Shown: piece after piece, positions 20,273 through 29,412 of the stretch
Position numbering within the stretch: the stretch's first letter is position 1
Layout: each line of letters begins with the position of its first letter
Source of the DNA: Sphingomonas ginsenosidimutans
Lineage (GTDB): Bacteria > Pseudomonadota > Alphaproteobacteria > Sphingomonadales > Sphingomonadaceae
Reading direction: 5' to 3'
DNA: 56,507 bases
NCBI RefSeq assembly: GCF_002374835.1
Contig: NZ_NWVD01000012.1
Coordinates: forward strand, 1 to 56,507
Made by a program: the position numbers and the translations under genes
The notes under the pieces: model-generated
What the model saw: the letters and a program-made list of their open reading frames with translations, nothing else
Databases searched by the model: none
Told to the model about the DNA's origin: nothing

Positions 20273-21004
20273 CTATGGCCGCTGCGGCGCGGGCGCGCTA
20301 CCCGGCAGCGCGGCCAGCCGCTTCTCCACCAGCGGCGCCAGCCGGTCGGCGACCCGCGCGACGCCGCGCGCATTGGGGTGGACCCCGTCGGGTAGCATCA
20401 GCTGGCGGTTGCCGAGCACGCCCTGCAGGATGAACGGATCGAGCGGGGCATCGTAACGCCGCGCCAGGTCGGGCCAGATGGCGTTGAACGCGGCGGCGAA
20501 ATCGGGGCCGAGATTGGGCGGGGCGAGCATCCCCGTCAGCACCACGGGGATGCGCCGCTTCGCCAGTTCGCCCAGCATCGCGGTCATGTTCGCGCGGGTC
20601 TCGGCGGGGCTGAGCTGGCGCAGCACGTCGTTGCCGCCCAGCCCCAGCATCACCAGGTCGGGCGCGGGCGTCATCCGGTCCAGCGTATAGGCCAGCCGGC
20701 GGCGGCCGTCCGCGGTGGTATCGCCTGATACCCCGGCGTTGACGATCGTCGCGTTGATGCCGTGCGCGCGCAGCCGCGCCTGGATCGCATCGGGCAGGCT
20801 TTGCCCGCGCGACAGGCCGTAGCCGGCGTACAGGCTGTCGCCGAACGCCAGCACCACCCGCTTCGGCCCGGATACCGGCACGGTCGCCGCGGGCGTGGGC
20901 GTGGCGGCGCCCGCGGGCGTCGGCTCGCGCGCGGGCGCATCGCAGGCGCCCAGCAACAACGCTTGGAGAAGGGCGGCGCCCGTCGCATATGGTGTCTTCG
21001 TCAT
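20273..21004 (-). CDS. tesA: SGNH/GDSL esterase, TesA-like lipoprotein
   Basis: This is an arylesterase/lysophospholipase/thioesterase I homologue of 243 residues. The N-terminus ends in LLLGAC, a lipobox, so it is probably a lipoprotein. The SGNH blocks are FGDSLYAGYG (Ser), AGVSGDTTADG (Gly), GLGGNDVLR (Asn) and LPDGVHPNARG (Asp-His). I chose the ATG at 21004, which gives a good signal peptide. The first ATG would add 11 atypical residues. It is divergent from the ybbA/ybbP homologues with only 23 bp between starts, the same neighbours as in E. coli. Confidence 0.92.
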   Translation of the reverse strand: MTKTPYATGAALLQALLLGACDAPAREPTPAGAATPTPAATVPVSGPKRVVLAFGDSLYAGYGLSRGQSLPDAIQARLRAHGINATIVNAGVSGDTTADGRRRLAYTLDRMTPAPDLVMLGLGGNDVLRQLSPAETRANMTAMLGELAKRRIPVVLTGMLAPPNLGPDFAAAFNAIWPDLARRYDAPLDPFILQGVLGNRQLMLPDGVHPNARGVARVADRLAPLVEKRLAALPGSAPAPQRP

Positions 21005-21027
21005 CGCCTTCAGGAACCCCCTGCCAC

Positions 21028-21702
21028 ATGAGCGCACGCGATATGGTCATCCGCGCGACGGATGTAAGGTTGACGCTGGGCGGCGTCGCCCCCGTCGAGA
21101 TCCTGAAGGGCATCGACCTCGCCGTCGCGGACGGCGAGAGCGTGGCGCTGCTGGGTGCATCGGGATCGGGCAAATCGTCGCTGATGGCGATCCTGTCGGG
21201 GCTGGAGCGGCCGACGTCGGGCGCGGTCGAGGTCGCCGGGGTCGATTTCGCGGCGATGGACGAGGACGGGCTGGCGATCGCGCGGCGCGGGCGGATCGGG
21301 ATCGTCCTGCAGGCCTTCCACCTGCTGCCGACGATGACCGCGATCGAGAATGTCGCGGTGCCGATGGAGCTGGCCGGCGCCGGCGATGCGATGGCGCGCG
21401 CCGAGGCCGAGCTGGCGGCGGTCGGGCTGGCGCACCGGCTGCATCACTATCCCGCGCAGCTTTCGGGCGGGGAGCAGCAGCGCGTGGCGATCGCCCGCGC
21501 GCTGGCGCCGCGCCCGCGGATCGTCTTCGCCGACGAGCCGACCGGCAATCTGGACGCCGCCACCGGACAGCGGATCATGGACCTGCTGTTCGAACGGCGC
21601 GCGGACACCGGCGCGACACTGGTCGTCATCACCCACGACCCCGCGCTCGCGCAGCGCTGCGACCGGATCGTCGCGCTGGCCGACGGCCGGATCGCGGCAT
21701 GA
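21028..21702 (+). CDS. ybbA: ABC transporter ATP-binding protein, YbbA family
   Basis: This 224-residue ATPase belongs to the LolD/MacB-like group. The Walker A motif GASGSGKSS is near 44-52, the signature LSGGEQQR in the middle, Walker B IVFADEPTGNLD after it, and the H-loop VVITHD follows. The next gene starts inside its stop codon (ATGA) and encodes the large permease. The pair probably extracts or moves a lipophilic substrate at the inner membrane. Family substrates are not established. Confidence 0.93.
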   Translation: MSARDMVIRATDVRLTLGGVAPVEILKGIDLAVADGESVALLGASGSGKSSLMAILSGLERPTSGAVEVAGVDFAAMDEDGLAIARRGRIGIVLQAFHLLPTMTAIENVAVPMELAGAGDAMARAEAELAAVGLAHRLHHYPAQLSGGEQQRVAIARALAPRPRIVFADEPTGNLDAATGQRIMDLLFERRADTGATLVVITHDPALAQRCDRIVALADGRIAA

Positions 21703-24194
21703 CCGGCTGGTCGCTGGCGTGGCGGCTGTCGCGCCGCGCACTGTCGGCACGGTTCCGCGGGCTGCGGCTGCTGCTGCTATGCCTGTTCCTGGGGGTCGGC
21801 GCGCTGGCGGCGATCGGCAGCCTCGCCCAGGCGATCGACCGCGAGCTGGCGACGCGCGGGCGCGTGCTGCTGGGCGGCGACGTCGAGTTCGCGGTGTCGC
21901 AGCGACTGGCCGACGCGCCGGAGCTGGCGGCGATGCGCGCCGCGGGCCGCGTATCCGAAACGGTGCGGATGCAGTCGATGGCGGTCGCCGCGAACGGCGC
22001 GACCGCGCCGGTGCAGCTGAAGGCGGTCGACCGCGCCTATCCGCTGTACGGGCGGCTGACGCTGGCGGACGGGCGGACGGTGGGCGCGCCGGCGGACGAT
22101 GCGGTGTGGATCGGCCGCGCGCTGGCGGAGCGGCTGGCGGTGGCGCCGGGCGCGACGCTGCGGCTGGGCACCGCCACCTTCCGCATCGGCGGGATCATCG
22201 CCGACGAGCCGGACCGGCTGGGCGAGGGCTTCACGCTCGGCCCGGTCGCGATCGTCTCGCGCGCCGGGCTGGACCGCACCGGGCTGATCCAGCCGGGCAG
22301 CCTGTATGCGACACGCTACCGGATCGCCGCGAAGGGCGCCCCGGCGGCGATCGCCGAGCGGTTCGAACGCCGGTTCGACACCGCCGGATGGGAGACCAAG
22401 ACCCGCGACCGCGCGTCACCGGGGGCCAGCCGCTTCGTCGCGCGGATGGGCGATTTCCTGACGCTGGTCGGGCTGGCGGCGCTGGTGATCGCCGGGATCG
22501 GTATCGGCAACGGCGTCAGTTCGTACCTGGAGGCGCGGCGCGACACGATCGCCACGCTGAAGATCCTGGGCGCGACATCCGGGATGGTGGCGCGCATCTA
22601 CCTGCTGCAGTTGCTGGCGGTGTCGGCGGTGGGGATCGGGCTGGGGCTGATCGCGGGGATCGCCGCGGTGCCGCTGGCCGGGATCGCGATCAGCGGGGTG
22701 CTGCCGGTCGCGCCGGGGCTGACCGTCCAGCCGGGACCGCTGGCGCTGGCGGCGGGATACGGCCTGCTGATCGCACTCGCCTTCTGCGCGCGCCCGCTGG
22801 TCGCGGCGGGGCGCGTGCCGGCGGCGGCGCTGCTGCGCGGCGCGCTGGACACGCGCGGCGGCGGCGGCTGGCGCGGCATCGCCTGGGGACTGGCGGCGGG
22901 GCTGCCGGTGCCGGTGCTGGCGCTGCTGACCAGCGCGCGGCCGGGCTTCACCGCCGCCTTCCTGGGCGCGACCGCGGGGGCGCTGGCGATGCTGGTGGCG
23001 ATCGGCGCGCTGATCCGCGCCGCCGCCGCGCGCGCCCCGCGCCCGCGCCGTCCGCTGGCGCGGCTGGCGCTGTCGGCGCTGCATCGCCCCGGATCGCGGA
23101 CCGTGTCGCTGGTCGTCGCGCTGGGACTGGGGCTGACGCTGTTCGTCCTGCTGGCGACGATCCGCACCAGCATCGACGGCAACATCCGCCGTTCGGTGCC
23201 GGAACGCGCGCCCGCACTGTTCGCGCTGGACGTGCCGCCCGAGCGCGAAGCCGAATTCCGCCGCACCGTCACCGCGATCGCGCCGGGCGCGACGATCGCC
23301 ACCGTGCCGCTGATGCGCGGCACGATCACCGGCTACGGCACCACGCGCGTCGCCGATCTGGCGACCATCCCGGAGGGCGCATGGGCGCTGCGCGGCGAGC
23401 GCGGGCTGACCTTTTCCGCCACGCTGCCGGCGGGCAGCACGCTGAGCGCGGGACGATGGTGGTCCGCGCAGGAGGCGGGCGAGAGCCTGGTGTCGGTCGA
23501 CGAGCGGCTGGCGGAGGCGCTGGACCTGAAGATCGGCGACCCGCTGACCGTGTCGGTGCTGGGGATGGAACGTACCGCGCGCATCGCGTCGTTCCGGCGG
23601 ATCGCGTGGGAGACGCTGGGCTTCAACTTCGTCATGGTCTTTTCCCCCGGCGCGCTACGCGACGTGCCGCACAATCTGGCGGCGACGATCGACATGCCCG
23701 CGGCGAAGGCACAGCGCGTCACCGCCGCCCTGCTGCCGCGCTTCCCCTCCACATCGGTGATCGAGGTGGGATCAGTGCTGGCCCAGGTGCAGGACGTGGT
23801 GCGCCAGATGGCGGCGGCGATCACCGCCGCGGCGAGCGTCGCGGTCCTATCCGGGATCGCGGTGCTGCTGGGCGCGATCGCGGCGGCGCGCGCGGCGCGC
23901 AGCTATGACGCGGTGCTGCTGAAGGTGCTGGGCGCCACCCGGCGACAGGTGCTGGCGGCGCAGGCGATAGAATATGCGCTGCTGGTGGGCGCGGTGGGTG
24001 TCGTCGCGACGATCCTGGGGGTGGGCGGCGGCTGGTTCGTCGTCACGCAGATCTTCGCGTTCGACTGGCTGCCCGACTGGGGCGTGGTGGCGGCGACGCT
24101 GGCGCTGGGGGCCGGGGTGACGATGGCGATCGGGGTGGCCGGATCGCTGCCGGTGCTGCGCGCACGCCCCGCCGCGGCATTGCGGCGGATGTGA
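21699..24194 (+). CDS. ybbP: FtsX-like ABC permease, YbbP family
   Basis: This is an 831-residue permease with two FtsX/MacB_PCD blocks. An N-terminal transmembrane helix (about 20-40) is followed by a large periplasmic domain and membrane helices near 255-400. A second periplasmic domain lies at about 500-690, and the last helices are near 695-820. The length agrees with E. coli YbbP. It is coupled to ybbA by ATGA and divergent from tesA, preserving the tesA-ybbA-ybbP neighbourhood. Heavy use of CTG and GCG codons is like its neighbours. Confidence 0.92.
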   Translation: MTGWSLAWRLSRRALSARFRGLRLLLLCLFLGVGALAAIGSLAQAIDRELATRGRVLLGGDVEFAVSQRLADAPELAAMRAAGRVSETVRMQSMAVAANGATAPVQLKAVDRAYPLYGRLTLADGRTVGAPADDAVWIGRALAERLAVAPGATLRLGTATFRIGGIIADEPDRLGEGFTLGPVAIVSRAGLDRTGLIQPGSLYATRYRIAAKGAPAAIAERFERRFDTAGWETKTRDRASPGASRFVARMGDFLTLVGLAALVIAGIGIGNGVSSYLEARRDTIATLKILGATSGMVARIYLLQLLAVSAVGIGLGLIAGIAAVPLAGIAISGVLPVAPGLTVQPGPLALAAGYGLLIALAFCARPLVAAGRVPAAALLRGALDTRGGGGWRGIAWGLAAGLPVPVLALLTSARPGFTAAFLGATAGALAMLVAIGALIRAAAARAPRPRRPLARLALSALHRPGSRTVSLVVALGLGLTLFVLLATIRTSIDGNIRRSVPERAPALFALDVPPEREAEFRRTVTAIAPGATIATVPLMRGTITGYGTTRVADLATIPEGAWALRGERGLTFSATLPAGSTLSAGRWWSAQEAGESLVSVDERLAEALDLKIGDPLTVSVLGMERTARIASFRRIAWETLGFNFVMVFSPGALRDVPHNLAATIDMPAAKAQRVTAALLPRFPSTSVIEVGSVLAQVQDVVRQMAAAITAAASVAVLSGIAVLLGAIAAARAARSYDAVLLKVLGATRRQVLAAQAIEYALLVGAVGVVATILGVGGGWFVVTQIFAFDWLPDWGVVAATLALGAGVTMAIGVAGSLPVLRARPAAALRRM

Positions 24195-24525
24195 ACGGCC
24201 GCGCGGAGGCGGCGTCGAGCAGATGCAGCGCCCTCCGCTTCGTGCCATCGACGTCGGCCTGTCCGACCTGCTGGCCCGCGACCCGGGCATCCCATCGGCG
24301 CGTTGCGGTAGCGGGCCAGCAGGGCGTCGCGCGCCATGGCGCGCCCCGATCGCCGTCGGCGATGTTGCCACATCCGCCTGTCGGCGCGGACGTCGTCGTC
24401 TTCCGTGATCGGCGGGCACGTGCCGCGCGGGTCCACCCGTACCGCTCCCCTGTGCCGAAGGCGAGCGGTCCGACGGGGCGCCTCGCGTCGATGCCGGCGC
24501 ACCGATGCGAGGCGGAGCGAGTTCC
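24195..24525. other. Non-coding interval with large inverted repeats
   Basis: This is a 331-bp gap between the convergent ybbP and ZnuD-like receptor genes. I see no convincing gene. It holds a perfect 13-bp inverted repeat (24267-24279 with 24311-24323, loop 31) and, just after, a perfect 16-bp palindrome, GCGCGCCATGGCGCGC, near 24329-24344. It may be a relic of coding DNA or a repeat element. Confidence 0.5.
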
Positions 24526-26556
24526 TCAGTTCAGGCCGATCTTCAACGTCGCCATCAGGCGGCGTCCGGGCATGACGACTTCGTCCTTGTTGAGCGCGGT
24601 GGCGAGCCGCTGGACATCGTTGGTCAGATTCTGTCCGACGAGCGCCAGCTCGACGTTGGGATGCGCCGCGAACGGGCGCAGCGCCAGTTGGCCGTCGAGC
24701 GCGACATAGCTGGGCGTCGGGGTGTCGAACGCGCCATATTTGTCCTGCCGCCCGGCGTAGATCAGGTTGAACCCGGCATCGAGCCTGTCGCCCTGCCAGT
24801 TCAGCCCACCGCCCACACGATAGGGCGGGATGCGCGGCACGTTGCTGCCGTCGTCAAGCGTCGCGCGGGTGTAGTCGCCCAGCAGGTTGAAGCGGTAGAC
24901 GCCGTGCTCGGTGCGGACGAGGTCGTAGCTCGCCTCCGCCTCGAACCCGCGGAAGTGCGCGCCCTGCTGGCGATAGTTCAGTTCGCGCAGGTCGCCGTCG
25001 CCGCCGATCGCGCAGGTGCCATCGTCGTCGCAAACGCGGCCGGTCAGGTCGCCGTAGATGTAGTTGCGGAACCAGCTGCTGTAGACGCTGCCGTCGAAGC
25101 GGAACCCGCCCGAGCGAACCCGCAGCGTCCCCTCGAGCGAGTTGGCGCGCTCGATCTTCAGGTTCGGATCGCCGGTCTCGAACGTGTTCGGCCCGTCGTG
25201 CCCGCCGCGCGCGAACAATTCGGTCAGCGCGGGCGCGCGCCCGGTGCTGGAGAAGGTCGCGCCGATCTTGATCGCGGGCGAAACCTCGTACAGCGCGCCG
25301 ATCGCGCCGCTGAGCGGCGTGTATTCGGGCGTGACGAACGTGCCCGCGCGCGGCGTGCCGGTCAGGCGGACATGCTCGACGCGGCCGCTCGCTTCCAGAT
25401 GCAGTCGGTCGGCCAGCTGCGTGTCGGTGAACAGATAGCCGGCGAAACTCTCCTGCGTGGCGGGAAACAGATAGGAGCTGTCCTCGCCGATCGCGGAAAA
25501 GTCGCGATGCTGATACTCGAAGCCCAGTGCGGAATTGTCGACGAAGCCGATGCGATTGAGCAGCAGTTCGGCGCGCGCATTATATTCCTTGTTGCGGAAC
25601 GTCGTGTCGATCGTGCCGTCCGGCTCCTTCTCGTCATGCGTGTAATCGGCATAGCTGCCGTCGAGGTTCAGCCGCTGGAGCAACCCGGTGCCGAGCGCGA
25701 AGGACGAGCGCGTCATCACCTTGGTCTGGCGCATGTCGATGAAGGTCGTGTCGCTGGGGATGCCGTATTTGGCATTGTACTGCGTGATCGCGGCGCCGAC
25801 ATGGCTGTCGTTGTCGTTGCCGAAGAAATACGACCCGCCCAGCGCGCCGCCATAGCCGCGGAAGAACGAATTCTGCTGAACGCCGAGCGGGGTGTCGTAA
25901 TCGCCCGCGTGGCGGCCGAAGCCGTCGGCGTGCAGCGCGACATTGCCGACGTTCGCATCGACCAGCGCGGCGCCCTGGTAGAGATCGGACACGGTGCCGT
26001 AGGTGCCGTCGAATTCGGCCGACAGCGGCTTGTCGGACAGGGTCGTCGGCACGCGATTGTTGAGGATGTTGACGACGCCGCCGATCGCCTGGCTACCATA
26101 GCGCAGCGTGCCCGCACCGCGCACCACTTCGATGCTGCGTGCCGCCAGCGGATCGATCGGGATGCCGTGATCCGGGCCGATGTCGGACACGTCGGACGAA
26201 CTGGTCCCGTCCTCCAGGATGCGGACGCGGGTGGCGTCCATGCCGCGGATGATCGGGCGGCTGGCGCCGGTGGCAAAGCCCGTCGCCGAAATGCCGGGCA
26301 CGTGCGACAGCGCGTCGGCGATGCTGGCACCGCCGCTCCGCAGGATGTCCTCCGCATCCACCTTGGCGACGATCGCGGGCGTGTCGTCCCGCTCGTGCCC
26401 GATCGGGGAGGCGGTGACGATGATATCGCGGCTGGTGTCGACCGGGGTGACCGGCCGGGTGGATGCGGCAGGGTCGGTCGAGCGCGCTTGCTGCGCATCA
26501 ACGCAGGCAGGAGCGAGCGCAGCGAAGGCCGCGCCGGTGAAGAGGAAGAATCGCAT
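24526..26556 (-). CDS. TonB-dependent receptor, ZnuD-like
   Basis: This is a 676-residue outer-membrane receptor with a signal peptide (residues 1-21). The plug domain begins near 44 (DIIVTASPIGHERDD) and includes RPIIRGMDATRVRILEDGTSSSD and SIEVVRGAGTLRYGSQAIGGVVNI. The barrel ends in a terminal strand with LKIGLN. The plug resembles ZnuD and related zinc/heme receptors. A loop with CDDDGTC could bind metal or be a disulfide loop. GGAG sits six bases before the ATG. It follows a DUF2946 gene by 66 bp, and such pairs occur with metal-responsive receptors. Zinc or copper transport is inferred. Confidence 0.87.
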   Translation of the reverse strand: MRFFLFTGAAFAALAPACVDAQQARSTDPAASTRPVTPVDTSRDIIVTASPIGHERDDTPAIVAKVDAEDILRSGGASIADALSHVPGISATGFATGASRPIIRGMDATRVRILEDGTSSSDVSDIGPDHGIPIDPLAARSIEVVRGAGTLRYGSQAIGGVVNILNNRVPTTLSDKPLSAEFDGTYGTVSDLYQGAALVDANVGNVALHADGFGRHAGDYDTPLGVQQNSFFRGYGGALGGSYFFGNDNDSHVGAAITQYNAKYGIPSDTTFIDMRQTKVMTRSSFALGTGLLQRLNLDGSYADYTHDEKEPDGTIDTTFRNKEYNARAELLLNRIGFVDNSALGFEYQHRDFSAIGEDSSYLFPATQESFAGYLFTDTQLADRLHLEASGRVEHVRLTGTPRAGTFVTPEYTPLSGAIGALYEVSPAIKIGATFSSTGRAPALTELFARGGHDGPNTFETGDPNLKIERANSLEGTLRVRSGGFRFDGSVYSSWFRNYIYGDLTGRVCDDDGTCAIGGDGDLRELNYRQQGAHFRGFEAEASYDLVRTEHGVYRFNLLGDYTRATLDDGSNVPRIPPYRVGGGLNWQGDRLDAGFNLIYAGRQDKYGAFDTPTPSYVALDGQLALRPFAAHPNVELALVGQNLTNDVQRLATALNKDEVVMPGRRLMATLKIGLN

Positions 26557-26622
26557 GATAAACTCCGAACGTAGCGCCGCTCCTCGTCCGCGGGCGGATC
26601 GGGTGGCGATGAGGGGATTGCG

Positions 26623-26964
26623 TCAGGTCGGAGACGGTGCGGGTGGCGCGCGGCTGCGCCAGATATGCGCGCGCGTGGCCGGTCGGTCGTAGGCGGCGGC
26701 GACGATGATCGTGCTTTCATCGCGCTGCCGCGGGGCGATGAAAGCGGTGGCGAACGGCGGCAGGTACGGCTCGAGGATCGCCGCGGCGAAACACAGCGCG
26801 CAGGCGCCTTCGTCGCTGGTGGCGACGTGCAGCACGTCCCCGCTGGTCACGACAGGGGCAGCGGGCAGCGGATGACGATGCGCGCCGAAGGCGACGCCGT
26901 TGAAGATCAGCGCACAAAGCGCCAGCCACACGACCCAGGTCATCGTCACCGGGCGGCGAATCAT
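26623..26964 (-). CDS. DUF2946-like small membrane/secreted protein
   Basis: The protein is about 113 residues from the ATG at 26964. A GTG at 27000 would add 12 more. An N-terminal hydrophobic segment (VWLALCALIFNGVAFGA) is followed by a His-containing AHRHPLP and a CALC motif (ACALCFAAA), then a C-terminal tail HIWRSRAPPAP. These are the marks of DUF2946 proteins, which are often beside TonB receptors and metal genes. It probably shares a transcript with the ZnuD-like receptor. Its function is unknown. Confidence 0.65.
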   Translation of the reverse strand: MIRRPVTMTWVVWLALCALIFNGVAFGAHRHPLPAAPVVTSGDVLHVATSDEGACALCFAAAILEPYLPPFATAFIAPRQRDESTIIVAAAYDRPATRAHIWRSRAPPAPSPT

Positions 26965-27080
26965 CTGGGGTTGCCGCTTGGTCACCGCCCCCTTCGACAC
27001 GGATGCGGCTGTCCCGAAGCTGGCGACTTCATGATGTAATGTTCATTTGACATGCCGGCCGGCGCCTGGGCCGGCGTGAC

Positions 27081-27108
27081 GCCGGGAGCCGGGAGCCGGG
27101 AGCCGGGA
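27081..27108. repeat. Tandem repeat, four copies of a 7-bp unit
   Basis: GCCGGGA is repeated four times without error, preceded by a GGCC-rich imperfect palindrome (27053-27078). It lies between two divergent receptor operons. The palindrome resembles the REP-like elements near ilvC. Confidence 0.8.
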
Positions 27109-27127
27109 GGCAGGGCGGCGGCCATGG

Positions 27128-27143
27128 AATGTAACAAAACATC
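27128..27143. promoter_or_regulatory. Candidate operator upstream of siderophore-type receptor
   Basis: AATGTA-ACAA-AACATC is an imperfect dyad (4 of 6 pairs match). It has the same geometry as the perfect dyad at 34701-34716 upstream of the ABC operon. A -35-like TTGACG (27150-27155) follows directly. A second AT-rich stretch (GATGTAATGTTCATTTGACAT) at 27033-27053 faces the DUF2946 gene. The binding protein is unknown. Zur, Fur or a GntR protein are candidates. Confidence 0.35.
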
Positions 27144-27241
27144 ATCTCATTGACGCTTGCATGGCGTGACTGCATGGAGCGCCAGACAATACGGCCGCGC
27201 AACGCCGATGCGCGGCCATCCGATCAGGAGGAATCGTTCAC

Positions 27242-29398
27242 GTGCGCTTCACTACGCGCGCTGCCGCCATGGGCAGCATCATCCCGCTCGCCATCGCCAT
27301 GGCCTGTTCGCCCGCGATGGCCGAGGCCGACGATGATGTGTCCGTCGAAGAGGGACGCGAGGCGATCACCGTCACCGGCGTGCGCCAGTCATATCGCGGC
27401 AACTTCGCGGTACGCGAGATCCCGCAGGCGATCGCGGTCATCGACGAGGCGGTGATCGAGGAGAACAACATCCTGCGCCTTACCGACGCGCTTGATCTCA
27501 ACGCCTCGGTCGTGCGGCAGAATACGCTGGGCGGGCTGTGGGACAGTTTCGCCGTGCGCGGCTTTGCGGGCGACGAGAATCTGCCCAGCGGCTACCTCGT
27601 CAACGGCTTCAACGCCGGACGCGGCTTCAGCGGGCAGCGCGATGTCGCCGGAATCGAGCGGGTCGAGGTGCTGAAGGGTCCCGCAGCGGCGGTGCTCGGG
27701 CGCGGCGAACCGGGCGGCTCGATCAACCTGGTCACCAAGCAGGCGGAACTCGGCCGCACCTTCGGCACCGCCTCGCTCCAGTATCGCAGCTTCGATACGG
27801 TGCGCGCGGAGGGTGACGCCAATGTCGCCCTGACCGGCAACCTGACCGCCCGGCTGATCGGCTATGCGGAAAGCGGCGACACGTTCCGCGACACGGTCGA
27901 GCAGAAGCGCTGGGGTTTCCTGCCGTCGATCGGCCTGGGCATCGGCGATGACACGCGCATCACCTACGATTTCGAATGGACGCGCGTCGAGGTACCGTTC
28001 GACCGGGGGATCGTGGTGCTAAACGGCAATTTCGACACCGTGCCGCGGTCGCGGTTTCTGGGCGAGCCGAGCGACGGCGACACGGTGGCGCGCGCGACCG
28101 GGCACCAGCTGCGCGTGCAACACGACTTTGCCGATCGCTGGAGCCTGCTGCTCGGCGCCAGTCACCGCGACACGCAGCTGACCGGCGCGTCGTCGGACGC
28201 GGAGACGGCGCGCGCGCGGCAGAAGCTGTTCATCGACGGCCGATCGCTGTCGCGGCAGCGGCGCACCCGGCGCTACAGCTCCGAACACAGCGTGCTGCGC
28301 GCCGAGATCGCGGGCGAGTTCGAGACCGGTGCGTTGCGCCACCGCGTCCTGATCGGCGGCGACTACGACTATTTCGACACCGACCAGTTGTTCAGCAGGT
28401 ATCGCGGACCGGTCGTGACGCCGGCGACGACCGATCGGGCAGGCTATGTGCTGGACCTGCAGAACCCGGTATATGGCCGCTACCCGGTTCCGGCGACCGC
28501 GCCGATCACCAACCGCCTGGATGTGCAGCGCACGATGGGGGCGTACATTCAGGACCAGATCAGCCTGACCGACCGGTTGCAGGTGCGCATCGGCGGTCGC
28601 TTCGACGATTTCCTGCTGCGCGTCGACGACCGGCTGACGCGCGTGCTCGGCCGTCGCAAGCGCAGCCGGTTCAGCCCGCAGGCCGGCATCGTCTACGAAC
28701 TGAGCAAGCCGCTGTCGCTCTACGCGGCCTATGGCGAAGGGTATCGCGCCAATATCGGCGCCGGGGCCGACGGCAGTGTCTTCGAGCCGGAGACGAGCAC
28801 GTCGATCGAGGCTGGCGTGAAGCTGAGCGCGCTGGGCGGACGGCTGAACGGCACGCTGGCCGTCTATCAGCTCGACAAGTCCAACGTGCTCGCCACCGAC
28901 ACGCTCAACCCCGGCTTCTCGGTCGCGATCGGCAAGGCGCGCAGCCGCGGCGTCGAACTGGACATCAACGGAAAGCTGCCGGGCGACGTCGACGTGCTGC
29001 TCAGCTACGCCTACACCGATGCGGAGGCGCGTTCGCGCGTGCTCGATCCCAATTTCTCGTTCCAGATCGAGCCCGGCGACCCGCTGATCAACATTCCCGC
29101 GCACAATCTGAACGTGCAGGCGGCGAAGCGCTTCACGATCGGCGAGCGCGCCGCGCTGCTGGGGGGCGGCATCCAGTATGTCAGCAAGCGCAACGGCGAG
29201 ACCGGCACCGATTTCGAGCTGCCGGCGCATACCCTGGCGCGGGTGTTCGGTCAGGTCGACCTGATGCCGAACCTGGAACTGTTCGGCTCGGTCACCAACC
29301 TGTTCGACGAACATTGGTACGCCAACAGCTATTCGCCGGTCTGGGTGCAGCCGGGCGCCCCGCGGACGGCGACGATCGGCCTGCGCGCCAAGTTGTGA
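27242..29398 (+). CDS. TonB-dependent siderophore-type receptor
   Basis: This is a 718-residue outer-membrane receptor. The signal peptide ends near 27 (SPAMA-EA). A TonB-box-like segment (EAITVTGVRQ) is followed by the plug (IPQAIAVIDEAVIEE, FAVRGFAG, IERVEVLKGPAAAVLGRGEPGGSINLVTK), a pattern typical of FhuA/FcuA-class receptors. The barrel ends with TATIGLRAKL. Start is GTG 27242 with AGGAGG upstream. It is followed after 14 bp by an M14 peptidase gene. Ferric siderophore is the family default. The peptidase suggests a peptide-containing ligand. Confidence 0.92.
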   Translation: MRFTTRAAAMGSIIPLAIAMACSPAMAEADDDVSVEEGREAITVTGVRQSYRGNFAVREIPQAIAVIDEAVIEENNILRLTDALDLNASVVRQNTLGGLWDSFAVRGFAGDENLPSGYLVNGFNAGRGFSGQRDVAGIERVEVLKGPAAAVLGRGEPGGSINLVTKQAELGRTFGTASLQYRSFDTVRAEGDANVALTGNLTARLIGYAESGDTFRDTVEQKRWGFLPSIGLGIGDDTRITYDFEWTRVEVPFDRGIVVLNGNFDTVPRSRFLGEPSDGDTVARATGHQLRVQHDFADRWSLLLGASHRDTQLTGASSDAETARARQKLFIDGRSLSRQRRTRRYSSEHSVLRAEIAGEFETGALRHRVLIGGDYDYFDTDQLFSRYRGPVVTPATTDRAGYVLDLQNPVYGRYPVPATAPITNRLDVQRTMGAYIQDQISLTDRLQVRIGGRFDDFLLRVDDRLTRVLGRRKRSRFSPQAGIVYELSKPLSLYAAYGEGYRANIGAGADGSVFEPETSTSIEAGVKLSALGGRLNGTLAVYQLDKSNVLATDTLNPGFSVAIGKARSRGVELDINGKLPGDVDVLLSYAYTDAEARSRVLDPNFSFQIEPGDPLINIPAHNLNVQAAKRFTIGERAALLGGGIQYVSKRNGETGTDFELPAHTLARVFGQVDLMPNLELFGSVTNLFDEHWYANSYSPVWVQPGAPRTATIGLRAKL

Positions 29399-29412
29399 AG
29401 CGGGGACATCCG

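Noticed and set aside
20895..21698. A long plus frame that extends ybbP upstream
   Set aside because: The upstream part is the out-of-frame shadow of ybbA. The permease starts at 21699 within the ybbA stop.
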